A DNA stretch of 15,053 nucleotides from Hyphomicrobiales bacterium (lineage in GTDB: Bacteria > Pseudomonadota > Alphaproteobacteria > Rhizobiales > Xanthobacteraceae): NCBI GenBank assembly GCA_003164375.1, contig PLTE01000204.1:1-15053 (forward strand), read 5' to 3'. Position 1 is the stretch's first letter; each line of letters opens with the position of its first letter. Below the pieces are notes generated by a model. That model made no database searches, was not told the DNA's origin, and worked only from the letters and a program-made list of their open reading frames with translations. The position numbers were made by a program, and so were the translations under genes. Shown in pieces: positions 1-8,013 of this stretch.

Positions 1-589
1 GATATTCGATGATGCCGCCGGCCATCGAGCCCGCGGTGCCGAGCGCGTCGATCATCTGCCGGGCGTCAAGCTTAAGCGCCGCGCCGACGCCGGCGGTGGC
101 GCCCATGGCGCCGAACACCGCCGTCGGATGGAATCCGGCCTTATGCGTGAGCGTCGGCGCCACCGTCGACAGCCGGCACATGGTCTCGACGCCGACGGCG
201 ATGCCGAGCAGTGCGGCCTTACCGTCGAGCTTGTGCCGCTCGCAGGCCGCCAGCACCGCCGACACCACCACCGCGCCGGCATGAATCGGGCCGCCCTCGA
301 AAGTGTCGTCGAAATCCTCGCCGTGAATGGCGGTGCCATTGACCAGCGCCGCGCCGGCCGACGACAGCGTGCGGACGTGGCCGATGGCGGTGCAGGGCCC
401 GTCGTCGTCGCAGCCGTTGAGGGTCGCCTGCACATAGTCTTCGTTGCGCGCGGTGACGGCGAGACCGACCACGTCGATCAGCAACTCTTCGCATTTGCCG
501 ACGACGGGCGGCGGCAAATGCGCGGCATCGAGCGCGCAGATTTTCTGCACCAGATGTTCGGCAACGGCGGTTTTGGGGAGGTCGGTCAT
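1..589 (-). CDS. MmgE/PrpD family protein, 3' part cut by window edge
   Basis: Reading the minus strand from an ATG at 587-589 gives 196 open residues running off the left edge, so the C-terminal part is missing. Residues about 76-120 carry the family hallmark: a run of small residues with VNG, then HGEDFDDTFEGGPIHAG, then an Ala/Val-rich helix. Residues 146-170 (THKAGFHPTAVFGAMGAT) match the typical 'GFH.T...G..gAa' segment. The family includes 2-methylcitrate dehydratase PrpD, cis-aconitate decarboxylase and many uncharacterised dehydratases of organic acids. PrpD proper is about 480 residues, so roughly 60% is missing. No prpB or prpC lies nearby, so a methylcitrate-cycle role is not supported; dehydratase or isomerase of an unknown acid is the safest reading. 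No clear Shine-Dalgarno sequence precedes the ATG. It lies 151 bp downstream of the M24 gene on the same strand, with a palindromic repeat between. Family call is firm, substrate unknown. Confidence 0.9.
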   Translation of the reverse strand, partial: MTDLPKTAVAEHLVQKICALDAAHLPPPVVGKCEELLIDVVGLAVTARNEDYVQATLNGCDDDGPCTAIGHVRTLSSAGAALVNGTAIHGEDFDDTFEGGPIHAGAVVVSAVLAACERHKLDGKAALLGIAVGVETMCRLSTVAPTLTHKAGFHPTAVFGAMGATAGVGAALKLDARQMIDALGTAGSMAGGIIEY

Positions 590-610
590 TGTTATGAACG
601 TCCAATCAAC

Positions 611-707
611 GTCATGGCCGGGCTCGTCCCGGCCATCCACGTCTTCAAACCCGGCGGATATTCTGAGCGCTTAAGACGTGGATGCCCGGCACAAGGCCGG
701 GCATGAC
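611..707. repeat. Intergenic palindromic repeat, family 1 (35-bp inverted arms)
   Basis: Left arm 611-645 begins GTCATGGCCGGG and ends CCACGTCTT. Right arm 673-707 begins AAGACGTGG and ends GCCGGGCATGAC. The arms are inverted copies that differ at only a few positions, and each arm also folds on itself (GCCGGG...CCCGGC). Elements that open and close with GTCATG/CATGAC around GGCCGGG are familiar intergenic repeats in Bradyrhizobium and relatives. It lies between two co-directional minus-strand genes and could act as a transcription attenuator or mRNA stabiliser, but there is no U-tract. Confidence 0.8.
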
Positions 708-740
708 GCTCAACGGAAGAAACGCATCGGCCGTTAATTC

Positions 741-2042
741 TCAATACTTCGCCGAGATCGGCAGCTCTTCCGCCGGGAACAGCGAGATCAGGCGGCAGCC
801 TTTGTCGGTGACCACGACCTCTTCCTCGATGCGGGCGGCGGAATAACCGTCGGTCGCCGGGCAATAGGTTTCGATCGCAAACACCATGCCCTCGACGATC
901 TCGGTCGGGTGGTCCATCGAAATCACCCGCGAGATGATTGGCCGCTCGTGCAGGTTCAAGCCTAAGCCGTGGGCGAATTGCAGGCCGAAGGCCGACATTT
1001 CGTCCGGGAAGCCGAATTCTTGAGCCTCCGGGAACACTTCGCAGATATGCGCGGTCGAGGCCCCCGGCTTGATGCGGGCGATGGCGTTGTCGAGCCATTC
1101 GCGCGCCTTCCGGTACGCGTCGTGCTGCGCCGGCGTGGCGCGCACCACGTTGAAGGTGCGATAGTAGCAGGTGCGATAGCCCATGAAGCTTTGCAGGATA
1201 TCGAAGAACGCCTGATCGCCGGGGCGGATCATGCGGTCGGTGAAATTATGCGGATGCGGGCTGCAGCGCTCGCCCGAGATCGCGTTCACCGCTTCGACGT
1301 CGTCGGAGCCGTGGGTATAGAGGAACTTGTTGACCTCGGCGACGATGTCGTTTTCGCGGATGCCGGGACGCAGCATCTGGTTGACCACATCGTAGGCGCC
1401 GTCGACCATGGCGGCGGCGCGGTTGAGAAGCGCGATCTCGTCTGCGGACTTCACCTCGCGGGCGCTCAACATTACCTGCTGGCAGTCTTTGATGGTGAGG
1501 CCGGCCTTCTGCAACTCGAACATCATCGGCGGCTCGATGATGTCGACGCCGATCGGCATCTTGGCGACGCCGGCGTCGCGCAGGATCGCGGCGATTTCCT
1601 CGGCGTGGCGCTTCATCAGGCCGAAGGCGGGATCGACCGTGCCGCGCAGGCCGACGAGACCGGCTTTGCAGTTCTCCGGCTTGAGCCAGGGCGAATAGAG
1701 CTTGTGGTGGACCGCCGCCGAGCCGAAGTCCCACAGGATCGGATCGCCGCCGCGCACCAGGACGGCAAAACGCGAAAGCTTGTCGCGCGCCCATTCGCCG
1801 ATCTTGGTCGAGGTGACGTAGCGGATATTGTTGTCGTCGAACAACAATACCGCGCCGAGATCGGAAGCCTCCAGGGCTGCTTGTGCGCGGGCGAGCCTGT
1901 AGCGGTGCAGGCGGCGGTAGTCGACGCGCTCCTCGAAATCGACCCCCATGGTGCCGAGCACCGGCAGATGGCGGCCCCAATTGTAGCGGGGATTAATATC
2001 CTCGGCGCGGATCTTGGTCAGATCGCGGGTGATGTCGTCCAT
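741..2042 (-). CDS. M24 family (aminopeptidase P / creatinase fold) protein with a substituted metal ligand
   Basis: 433 residues with a creatinase-like N-terminal domain (about 40-190) and a pita-bread catalytic domain (about 200-433). The dinuclear metal ligands of M24 peptidases are Asp, Asp, His, Glu, Glu. Visible here are D281 (AFFDILQSF), H358 (FAHGLGLNLHE), E391 (FAIETY) and E406 (ARIEEE). The second Asp of the usual GYxxD motif is replaced by Cys292 (MGYRTCYYRTF). Classical two-metal prolidase or Xaa-Pro aminopeptidase chemistry is therefore uncertain; M24 relatives also include creatinase, ectoine hydrolase and the DMSP lyase DddP. By recall, DddP keeps the normal Asp pair, so DddP is unlikely. 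The ATG at 2042 is supported by AAGGGAG about 8 bases upstream. It lies 164 bp downstream of the GST gene and 151 bp upstream of the PrpD-family gene, all on the same strand. Confidence 0.92.
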   Translation of the reverse strand: MDDITRDLTKIRAEDINPRYNWGRHLPVLGTMGVDFEERVDYRRLHRYRLARAQAALEASDLGAVLLFDDNNIRYVTSTKIGEWARDKLSRFAVLVRGGDPILWDFGSAAVHHKLYSPWLKPENCKAGLVGLRGTVDPAFGLMKRHAEEIAAILRDAGVAKMPIGVDIIEPPMMFELQKAGLTIKDCQQVMLSAREVKSADEIALLNRAAAMVDGAYDVVNQMLRPGIRENDIVAEVNKFLYTHGSDDVEAVNAISGERCSPHPHNFTDRMIRPGDQAFFDILQSFMGYRTCYYRTFNVVRATPAQHDAYRKAREWLDNAIARIKPGASTAHICEVFPEAQEFGFPDEMSAFGLQFAHGLGLNLHERPIISRVISMDHPTEIVEGMVFAIETYCPATDGYSAARIEEEVVVTDKGCRLISLFPAEELPISAKY

Positions 2043-2206
2043 GGCGTACTCCCTTCGGCTGGTCCGTCATCCCGCGGGGGGCGTCGCGGGACGGTCGGGC
2101 AATGTTTGATCGAATTCTCAGGTTTCGATATTAGCGTATCTTAGCCCAGCGCGCGCCGGTGTTCTTCCGCTCCCTTTGGGGGCGAGGGATGCGCACAGGT
2201 CACAGC
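2043..2206. other. Intergenic gap between GST and M24 genes
   Basis: No gene is seen. At 2168-2184 CGCTCCC-TTT-GGGGGCG forms a 7-bp stem with one mismatch and a 3-nt loop, just past the stop of the minus-strand GST gene. It has no U-tract, so it is at best a weak terminator candidate. No convincing sigma70 promoter was found for the M24 gene. Confidence 0.4.
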
Positions 2207-2836
2207 TTACGGCATTGGAATTTCGCCGACATCCTTCGGCACTTTATAGCCTTTCTGCACGGCAGGGCGTTTGGCGATGGCGACGTACCAGCGTTTGACG
2301 TTAGGATATTTATTAAGATCGACGGTCTGCCATTCGTAGCGGGATACCCACGGCCACAGCGCGATATCGGCGATCGAATAGGCGTCGGCCAGGTATTCAT
2401 GCTCGGCGAGCCGCCGGTCGAGCACGCCATAAAGCCGGTGCGCCTCCTTGAGGTAGCGCTCCTCGGCATAGGGCGCCTTGCCCGGATTGTATTTCACGAA
2501 GTGATGCACCTGGCCGAGCATCGGCCCCGGGCCGCCCATCTGCCACATCAGCCATTCGATGGTGTGGTAGCGCGCCTCGCCCGACTTCGGCAGCAATAGG
2601 CCGGTCTTGTCGGCGAGATAGATCAGGATGGCGCCGGACTCCATCAGGCTCATGCCGTTGTCGCGATCGACAATCGCCGGAATGCGGTTGTTCGGCGAGA
2701 TCTTGAGAAATTCCGGCTTGAACTGCTCGTCCTTTGAGATGTCGACCGGGTGAACGGTATAGGGCAGCCCGAATTCCTCGAGCGCAATGGAAGCCTTGCG
2801 GCCGTTCGGGGTGGTCCAGGTGTAGAGATCGATCAC
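2207..2836 (-). CDS. yfcG: Glutathione transferase, YfcG-like (Nu class / disulfide-bond oxidoreductase)
   Basis: 209 residues with a thioredoxin-fold N-terminal half (about 1-80) and an all-helical C-terminal half. It closely follows E. coli YfcG as recalled: MIDLY start, TPNG at 9-12 (Thr9 and Asn11 are the glutathione-thiol contacts in YfcG), ISPNNRIPAIVD at 46-57, the ESGAI gamma-glutamyl-binding turn at 66-70, and later WQ.GG.GPMLGQ.HHF, ERY and YSIADIA.WPWV. YfcG reduces disulfides with glutathione and has low classical transferase activity; the same is likely here. The start codon is GTG (CAC at 2834-2836 on the plus strand), preceded by AAGGA nine bases upstream. It is slightly shorter than E. 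coli YfcG (215). A palindromic repeat separates it from the MetE-like gene upstream. Use in detoxifying or redox-buffering catabolic intermediates is inference. Confidence 0.93.
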   Translation of the reverse strand: MIDLYTWTTPNGRKASIALEEFGLPYTVHPVDISKDEQFKPEFLKISPNNRIPAIVDRDNGMSLMESGAILIYLADKTGLLLPKSGEARYHTIEWLMWQMGGPGPMLGQVHHFVKYNPGKAPYAEERYLKEAHRLYGVLDRRLAEHEYLADAYSIADIALWPWVSRYEWQTVDLNKYPNVKRWYVAIAKRPAVQKGYKVPKDVGEIPMP

Positions 2837-2877
2837 GATGCTTTTTCCTTTGTACTAACAATTGAAATGCGCCTGAT

Positions 2878-2980
2878 CCGTCGTCCTCGGGTGGCCGCGT
2901 AGCGGCCCTCGAAGGATGCGGCCGAGGCGCCCGAGCCGTCGCCCTTCGAGGCTCGCTTCGCTCGCACTTCAGGGTCACGG
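2878..2980. repeat. Intergenic palindromic repeat, family 2, copy 1
   Basis: This 103-bp element carries GGCCGC..GCGGCC, CCTCGAAGGATGC, GCCCTTCGAGG and GCTCGCTTCGCTCGC modules. It matches, in inverted orientation, the element at 13906-14002. The CCTCGAAGG and CCTTCGAGG blocks are inverted partners that can form the core hairpin. The outer ends (CCGTC... and ...CACGG) are more decayed than in the second copy. It fills most of the gap between the MetE-like stop (2987) and the GST start. Confidence 0.85.
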
Positions 2981-2986
2981 TACGTC

Positions 2987-4162
2987 TTACGCGGCGGTTC
3001 TTTTACCCCAAAGCCGGGCGGAAGCGATATCGGCGCCGGCGCGGATCGCTTTAAGCTTCAGCCACACCACCGGCTCGATGACCCACTCGCGCCGGGTGAA
3101 AGTGCCGAAGCCGCAATCGCTTGAAGCGATGACTCGCTCGCGGTCGCCGACCGCCGCCACCGCCTCCTCGATCCGCCGCGCCACCACTTCGGGATGCTCG
3201 ACGAAATTCGAGGTGGTCTCGACCACGCCGGGAAGCAGGATCATGTCGCCCGGGAACGGCACGCGCTTGAGCGCTGAATATTCGTGGGCATGGCGCGGAT
3301 TGGAGAACTCGATCGACAGCGCGCCGACCTTGGCGCCGTAGAGCGCGGGCAGGATTTTTTCCAGCGCGATGTCGTGGATATGCGGACCTTCCCAATTGCC
3401 ATAACAGATGTGCAACCGCACCCGATCGCGCGGGATGCCCTCGATGCCTTTGTTGATGGCAGCGACGTGGCGTTCGCAGCGCTTGACGAAATCGGCGTCG
3501 GACAGATCGCGGTACATCATGGTGCGGTCCATCGCCAGGTCCGGCGCGTCGATCTGCAACACGATGCCGGCTTTGTGGATGGTCTGATACTCGTTCTTCA
3601 TCTCGCGCGCGATGGCATCGAGGTAGGCGTCGTGCGTGGCGTAATGAGCGTTGAGCATGGTGGTCGAGATGATGCCTGGCGACGGCGCCGTCATGAAGCG
3701 TTCGGAAAATGCGTGCAGCTCGTCGGCGATCTTGTTGAAGCCCGAGGTTTCGTCGGTGATCGGCTTGAGATCGCGGTATTTGATATCGGCCTGCGCCTCC
3801 GGCGCGCCCTGCTGACTCTTCGGCGGATTCGGAAACCGCCGCATCAGGTAACTGACCAGATCGGGAAATTCCTCGAACTCGCGGCCGCGGCGGCGCTTCG
3901 ACACGCCGGCGAAGCCCGACATGCGCTGCGGCACATAAGTCTGAAATCCGATGCGGCGCTGCTCGCCGTCATTGCCGACGTCGATGCCGGCTTCCACCTG
4001 TTTCTCGACGACGTGGCGGACCGCCTTGTCCATTTCCGCGGCCAGGAGTTTTGCGTCGTAGCTCGCGCCCTCTTCCTGCGCGATCAAAAGATCGCTCAAA
4101 GTCTCGTTGCGCGGCAGGCTGCCGACATGGGTGGTGAGGATGCGGTCGCGGCTCAAGATCAT
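2987..4162 (-). CDS. Stand-alone MetE C-terminal-domain protein (cobalamin-independent methionine synthase family)
   Basis: 391 residues, about half of full MetE, carrying only the catalytic barrel. The zinc ligands of this fold are present: H251 and C253 (LHICYGNWEG), E285 (LSIEFSNPRH) and C350 (ASSDCGFGTF). The N-terminus has the family signature TTHVGSLPR (10-18). Stand-alone members include core MetE enzymes, the YxjG/YxjH group and epoxyalkane:coenzyme M transferase, all thiol-alkylating zinc enzymes; the true acceptor and donor here are unknown. The chosen ATG (4160-4162) has GGAG six bases upstream and begins right at the conserved signature. An in-frame ATG at 4237 would add 25 residues of no family resemblance and would overlap the promoter proposed for the divergent gene. 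A second family member starts at 14038. It is divergent from the CoA ligase. Confidence 0.9.
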   Translation of the reverse strand: MILSRDRILTTHVGSLPRNETLSDLLIAQEEGASYDAKLLAAEMDKAVRHVVEKQVEAGIDVGNDGEQRRIGFQTYVPQRMSGFAGVSKRRRGREFEEFPDLVSYLMRRFPNPPKSQQGAPEAQADIKYRDLKPITDETSGFNKIADELHAFSERFMTAPSPGIISTTMLNAHYATHDAYLDAIAREMKNEYQTIHKAGIVLQIDAPDLAMDRTMMYRDLSDADFVKRCERHVAAINKGIEGIPRDRVRLHICYGNWEGPHIHDIALEKILPALYGAKVGALSIEFSNPRHAHEYSALKRVPFPGDMILLPGVVETTSNFVEHPEVVARRIEEAVAAVGDRERVIASSDCGFGTFTRREWVIEPVVWLKLKAIRAGADIASARLWGKRTAA

Positions 4163-4232
4163 GGCGGGCTCCGGGTCTGCGGCTGGCTTCTCATAGCGCA
4201 ATTCCGGCCGAATAACAGTGCCGTAAGCTTGT

Positions 4233-4278
4233 CCCATTGCCGGCGAATTTGCATGGCGGCATAATGCCTTGCAATGGG
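4233..4278. promoter_or_regulatory. Perfect 8-bp inverted repeat flanking a promoter
   Basis: CCCATTGC at 4233-4240 and GCAATGGG at 4271-4278 are exact inverted copies 30 bases apart. They bracket the promoter proposed for the CoA ligase: one overlaps the -35 box, the other covers the expected transcription start. The layout would suit a repressor site, but no regulator gene lies beside it and the match could be chance. Confidence 0.3.
4237..4265 (+). promoter_or_regulatory. Candidate sigma70-type promoter for the CoA ligase
   Basis: TTGCCG at 4237-4242 and CATAAT at 4260-4265 are separated by exactly 17 bases. The predicted start near 4272 leaves a leader of about 54 nt before the ATG at 4326. 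It also argues against translation from the ATG at 4269. Confidence 0.4.
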
Positions 4279-4325
4279 CAGCGCGTGGGCAACGTCCCGC
4301 ACGGCCCGGGGGAGGAAATGCCGCA

Positions 4326-5915
<1,590 letters not shown>

Positions 5916-5932
5916 CCGCGCAGCCTTCGTCT

Positions 5933-7597
5933 TCAATCCAGCGGCTCAACCTTGACGATCGAAGCGCCGTGTACGCTGCCGATCCACAGCGCGCCGGGCT
6001 TCTTTGAATCATCGACAAAGACGCGGCGGATATTGGTCTGGCGCGGCAGCTGATACTCGGTGTATTGGCCGCTCGCGACATCGAGACGGGCGACGCGGTC
6101 GGTGTTCATCGAAGCGGTCCAGGCGTCGCCATTGTGGTCGACGACCGCGTCATAGGGCGACGACCACGGCGTCGGCACCTGCCATTCCTGGATCTTTCCG
6201 GTCTCCCAATCGAGCATGCCGACGGCGTTGCCGAAGTATTCGGCAAACCACATGCGGCCTTGATCGTCGACGCGGCCGCGCCGCGGATGCGAATTCGGCG
6301 TCGGCGTGAGGTAGACCGTCGGCTGCTTGGTCTTGGCGTCGATCCGCACCACGTTGCCGGCCGAGAAATCGAGCAGATAGAGATTGTTCTCCGCGTCCGA
6401 ATGGATGCCGTAAGTGCCGATGCGCTTGCCGGTGCGTGGATCCTGCGGCGCGCCGAGATCCTCGAATGTGTTGGACTTGAGATCGAGCCGGTAGATGCGA
6501 CCGCCGGCGGAATTCTTGATCCACACTTTGCCGTCGGTGGGCGTGCCCTCGATCGCGAGGTGCCCAAGCTGGTCGGCGTCGGAGTCCCATTCCTTGGGCG
6601 TCGACCAGGTCGCGAATTTCCCGGTCTTGCGATCGAGTTTGGCGATCGCGCTCTGATACATCATACCGATCCAAGGATTGTCGTCCTTGTCGATTTCCAG
6701 ATCGAGCACGCCGAGCGAATAACCGGGCTTGGTCACCGGGATCGGATATTGCGTGACTTGCCCGGTCTTCGGGTCCATCTCGCCGACGAACATCTGGCCG
6801 AAATCGGAGTACCAGACGTTGCCCTCGTGATCGAGCACGACGTCGTGCGGCTCGATCAGTTTATTCGGCATGTCGTATTCAGTGATGATGACGCGGGTCG
6901 ACTTGCCTGTCAGCCGCGGCAGCGTCTTGAGCGGCCACGACCAAGTGTCTTGCCGGCTCAGATTGACGCCGGCGAGCCAGTCCGCGGCCGCCGGCGCCGC
7001 CTCCGCCGAGATCAGCCGGCGCACCGCGTCGCCGACCAGCCGCTGCGGCTTTAGCGGCGTGCTGCCGGGGTAATAACCGGCCATGCGCAGGAGCACCTGC
7101 TTGAACTCTTCGGCGTCGTGGGTCGAGCGCATGATGCGCTCCAGCGTGTGGCAGCTGTTGCAGTCGAGCACCAAGCGCTTCTGGTCGTCGGTGCCGGGCA
7201 TGCTCATCAGCCACTCGGCATTGGTCAGTTGCGCGCTGAGGTTTCGCGTCGGCGTAAGCTTGACGTCGATCTTGTCCTCAAGGCCGGCAGCGACGGTGGC
7301 CTCCTTGGGACCATCGAGATCGTAACCCGCGGCGCGAATGGCGATCGCATAATGTCCGGGATCCAGTCGCGACGCCGGGAAGCTGAAGCGGCCCTTGTCG
7401 TCGCTGACCACCGAAACGGTGATGGTCGAATTGTCCTTCCGGGCGCTGACGACGACGCCTTCCATCACGCCTTCTTTGGCGGAGCTGACTTCGCCGGAAA
7501 GTGCTGCGGCGGACTGCGCGAAAGCCGGCGCGGAAGCCTGCAACACCAGCGCCGCCAGGCCCGCGGCGGTCCCGAGCCATAGGGTCTTCATCAGCAT
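5933..7597 (-). CDS. Exported haem-c / Vgb-like beta-propeller protein
   Basis: 554 residues. A Sec signal peptide (MLMKTLWLG, hydrophobic core, APAFA then Gln, cleavage near residue 27/28) is followed by a carboxypeptidase-regulatory-like Ig domain (about 35-115: SGEVSSAKEGVMEGVVVSARK..KGRFSFPASRLDPGHYAI..AAGYDL). Next is a small helical region with a CxxCH haem-c motif (CNSCH, 146-150) and a candidate distal Met in LLRMAGYYPGS. The C-terminal half (about 225-554) is a streptogramin-lyase (Vgb) type propeller with repeated blades such as HDVVLDHEGNVWYSDF, LEIDKDDNPWIG, GRVDDQGRMWFAEY and DAVVDHNGDAWTAS. Antibiotic cleavage is not implied; a periplasmic c-type redox or sensing role is inference. 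The ATG at 7597 has GGAGG five bases upstream. An in-frame ATG at 7612 lies upstream of that ribosome site and is rejected. No dehydrogenase partner adjoins it. Confidence 0.88.
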   Translation of the reverse strand: MLMKTLWLGTAAGLAALVLQASAPAFAQSAAALSGEVSSAKEGVMEGVVVSARKDNSTITVSVVSDDKGRFSFPASRLDPGHYAIAIRAAGYDLDGPKEATVAAGLEDKIDVKLTPTRNLSAQLTNAEWLMSMPGTDDQKRLVLDCNSCHTLERIMRSTHDAEEFKQVLLRMAGYYPGSTPLKPQRLVGDAVRRLISAEAAPAAADWLAGVNLSRQDTWSWPLKTLPRLTGKSTRVIITEYDMPNKLIEPHDVVLDHEGNVWYSDFGQMFVGEMDPKTGQVTQYPIPVTKPGYSLGVLDLEIDKDDNPWIGMMYQSAIAKLDRKTGKFATWSTPKEWDSDADQLGHLAIEGTPTDGKVWIKNSAGGRIYRLDLKSNTFEDLGAPQDPRTGKRIGTYGIHSDAENNLYLLDFSAGNVVRIDAKTKQPTVYLTPTPNSHPRRGRVDDQGRMWFAEYFGNAVGMLDWETGKIQEWQVPTPWSSPYDAVVDHNGDAWTASMNTDRVARLDVASGQYTEYQLPRQTNIRRVFVDDSKKPGALWIGSVHGASIVKVEPLD

Positions 7598-7727
7598 GAA
7601 AGCCTCCCTCATCCGAATACGGCGGCGCGCGGAAGCCTTACCGATCCAGTTTGATTCTTAATCAATCGCACTTCAGCCTAGGTCCCCCGCGCGGACGCCG
7701 CAACGGGCGAAACGGCCGCCACACGCC

Positions 7728-7756
7728 TTGCGTTAACTCCCCCCCGGTATTACTAG
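7728..7756 (+). promoter_or_regulatory. Candidate promoter for tRNA-Thr
   Basis: TTGCGT at 7728-7733 is followed after 17 bases by TACTAG at 7751-7756, about 20 bases ahead of the tRNA. The -10 match is weak. The position is right for a tRNA promoter and nothing better is seen in the 178-bp gap. Confidence 0.3.
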
Positions 7757-7775
7757 AGCGCCATTCCATCGGCGT

Positions 7776-7851
7776 GCCGCGGTAGCTCAGCTGGTAGAGC
7801 ACCGCATTCGTAATGCGGGGGTCGGGGGTTCGAATCCCTTCCGCGGCACCA
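7776..7851 (+). tRNA. tRNA-Thr (anticodon CGT)
   Basis: A complete cloverleaf can be drawn. The acceptor stem is GCCGCGG/CCGCGGC, the D stem GCTC/GAGC, and the anticodon stem CCGCA/TGCGG with loop TTCGTAA, so the anticodon is CGT and the codon ACG. A 5-nt variable loop and a T arm with loop TTCGAAT follow; the T stem includes two G-U pairs. The 3' CCA is encoded (7849-7851). Total length is 76 nt. No second copy of its 3' end is seen in the window, so there is no sign of an integrated element using it as attachment site. Confidence 0.97.
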
Positions 7852-7856
7852 CTGCC

Positions 7857-7991
7857 GTCATCCCGGGACGCCGAGAAGCGGCGAGCCGGAAATCCATAAT
7901 CCCTGCAGGCGGCTGTATTCTCTCTTTCGCAAAATTGCGAGTATCGCGATTATGGATTCCGGCTCGCGCCTTGGCGCGCGCTCGGAATGAC
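7857..7991. repeat. Intergenic palindromic repeat, family 3 (about 44-bp inverted arms)
   Basis: The left arm 7857-7901 begins GTCATCCCGGGACG and ends CCGGAAATCCATAATC. The right arm 7948-7991 begins GATTATGGATTCCGG and ends CGGAATGAC. The arms are imperfect inverted copies. The centre holds a near-perfect palindrome, TCGCAA-AA-TTGCGA. It starts six bases after the tRNA and its right end runs into the ThDP-enzyme reading frame, supplying an ATG (7987) that is probably not used. Confidence 0.85.
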
Positions 7992-8013
7992 GACGGAGGA
8001 AATCTTGCCCGTA

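Noticed and set aside
969..2144. Long plus-strand open frame opposite the M24 gene
   Set aside because: It is a high-GC antisense shadow: low-complexity Arg/Gly/Asp/Val composition, no family motifs, and the minus-strand frame has clear M24 motifs and a ribosome site.
3284..4264. 326-codon plus-strand frame opposite the first MetE-like gene
   Set aside because: No recognisable motifs, biased shadow composition, and it runs through the zinc-ligand codons of the real gene on the other strand.
5933..7597. Streptogramin (virginiamycin B) resistance gene
   Set aside because: Only the propeller fold resembles Vgb. The haem motif, Ig-like domain and signal peptide point to another role, and propeller similarity alone does not show lyase activity.
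7651..7665. TTGATTCTTAATCAA, an FNR/FixK-like box upstream of the Vgb-like gene
   Set aside because: The half-sites TTGAT and ATCAA are perfect but spaced by five bases rather than the four of the FNR/FixK consensus, so a functional site is doubtful.
7776..7851. tRNA-Thr as attachment site of an integrated island
   Set aside because: No repeat of the tRNA 3' end was found downstream in the window and no integrase gene is present.
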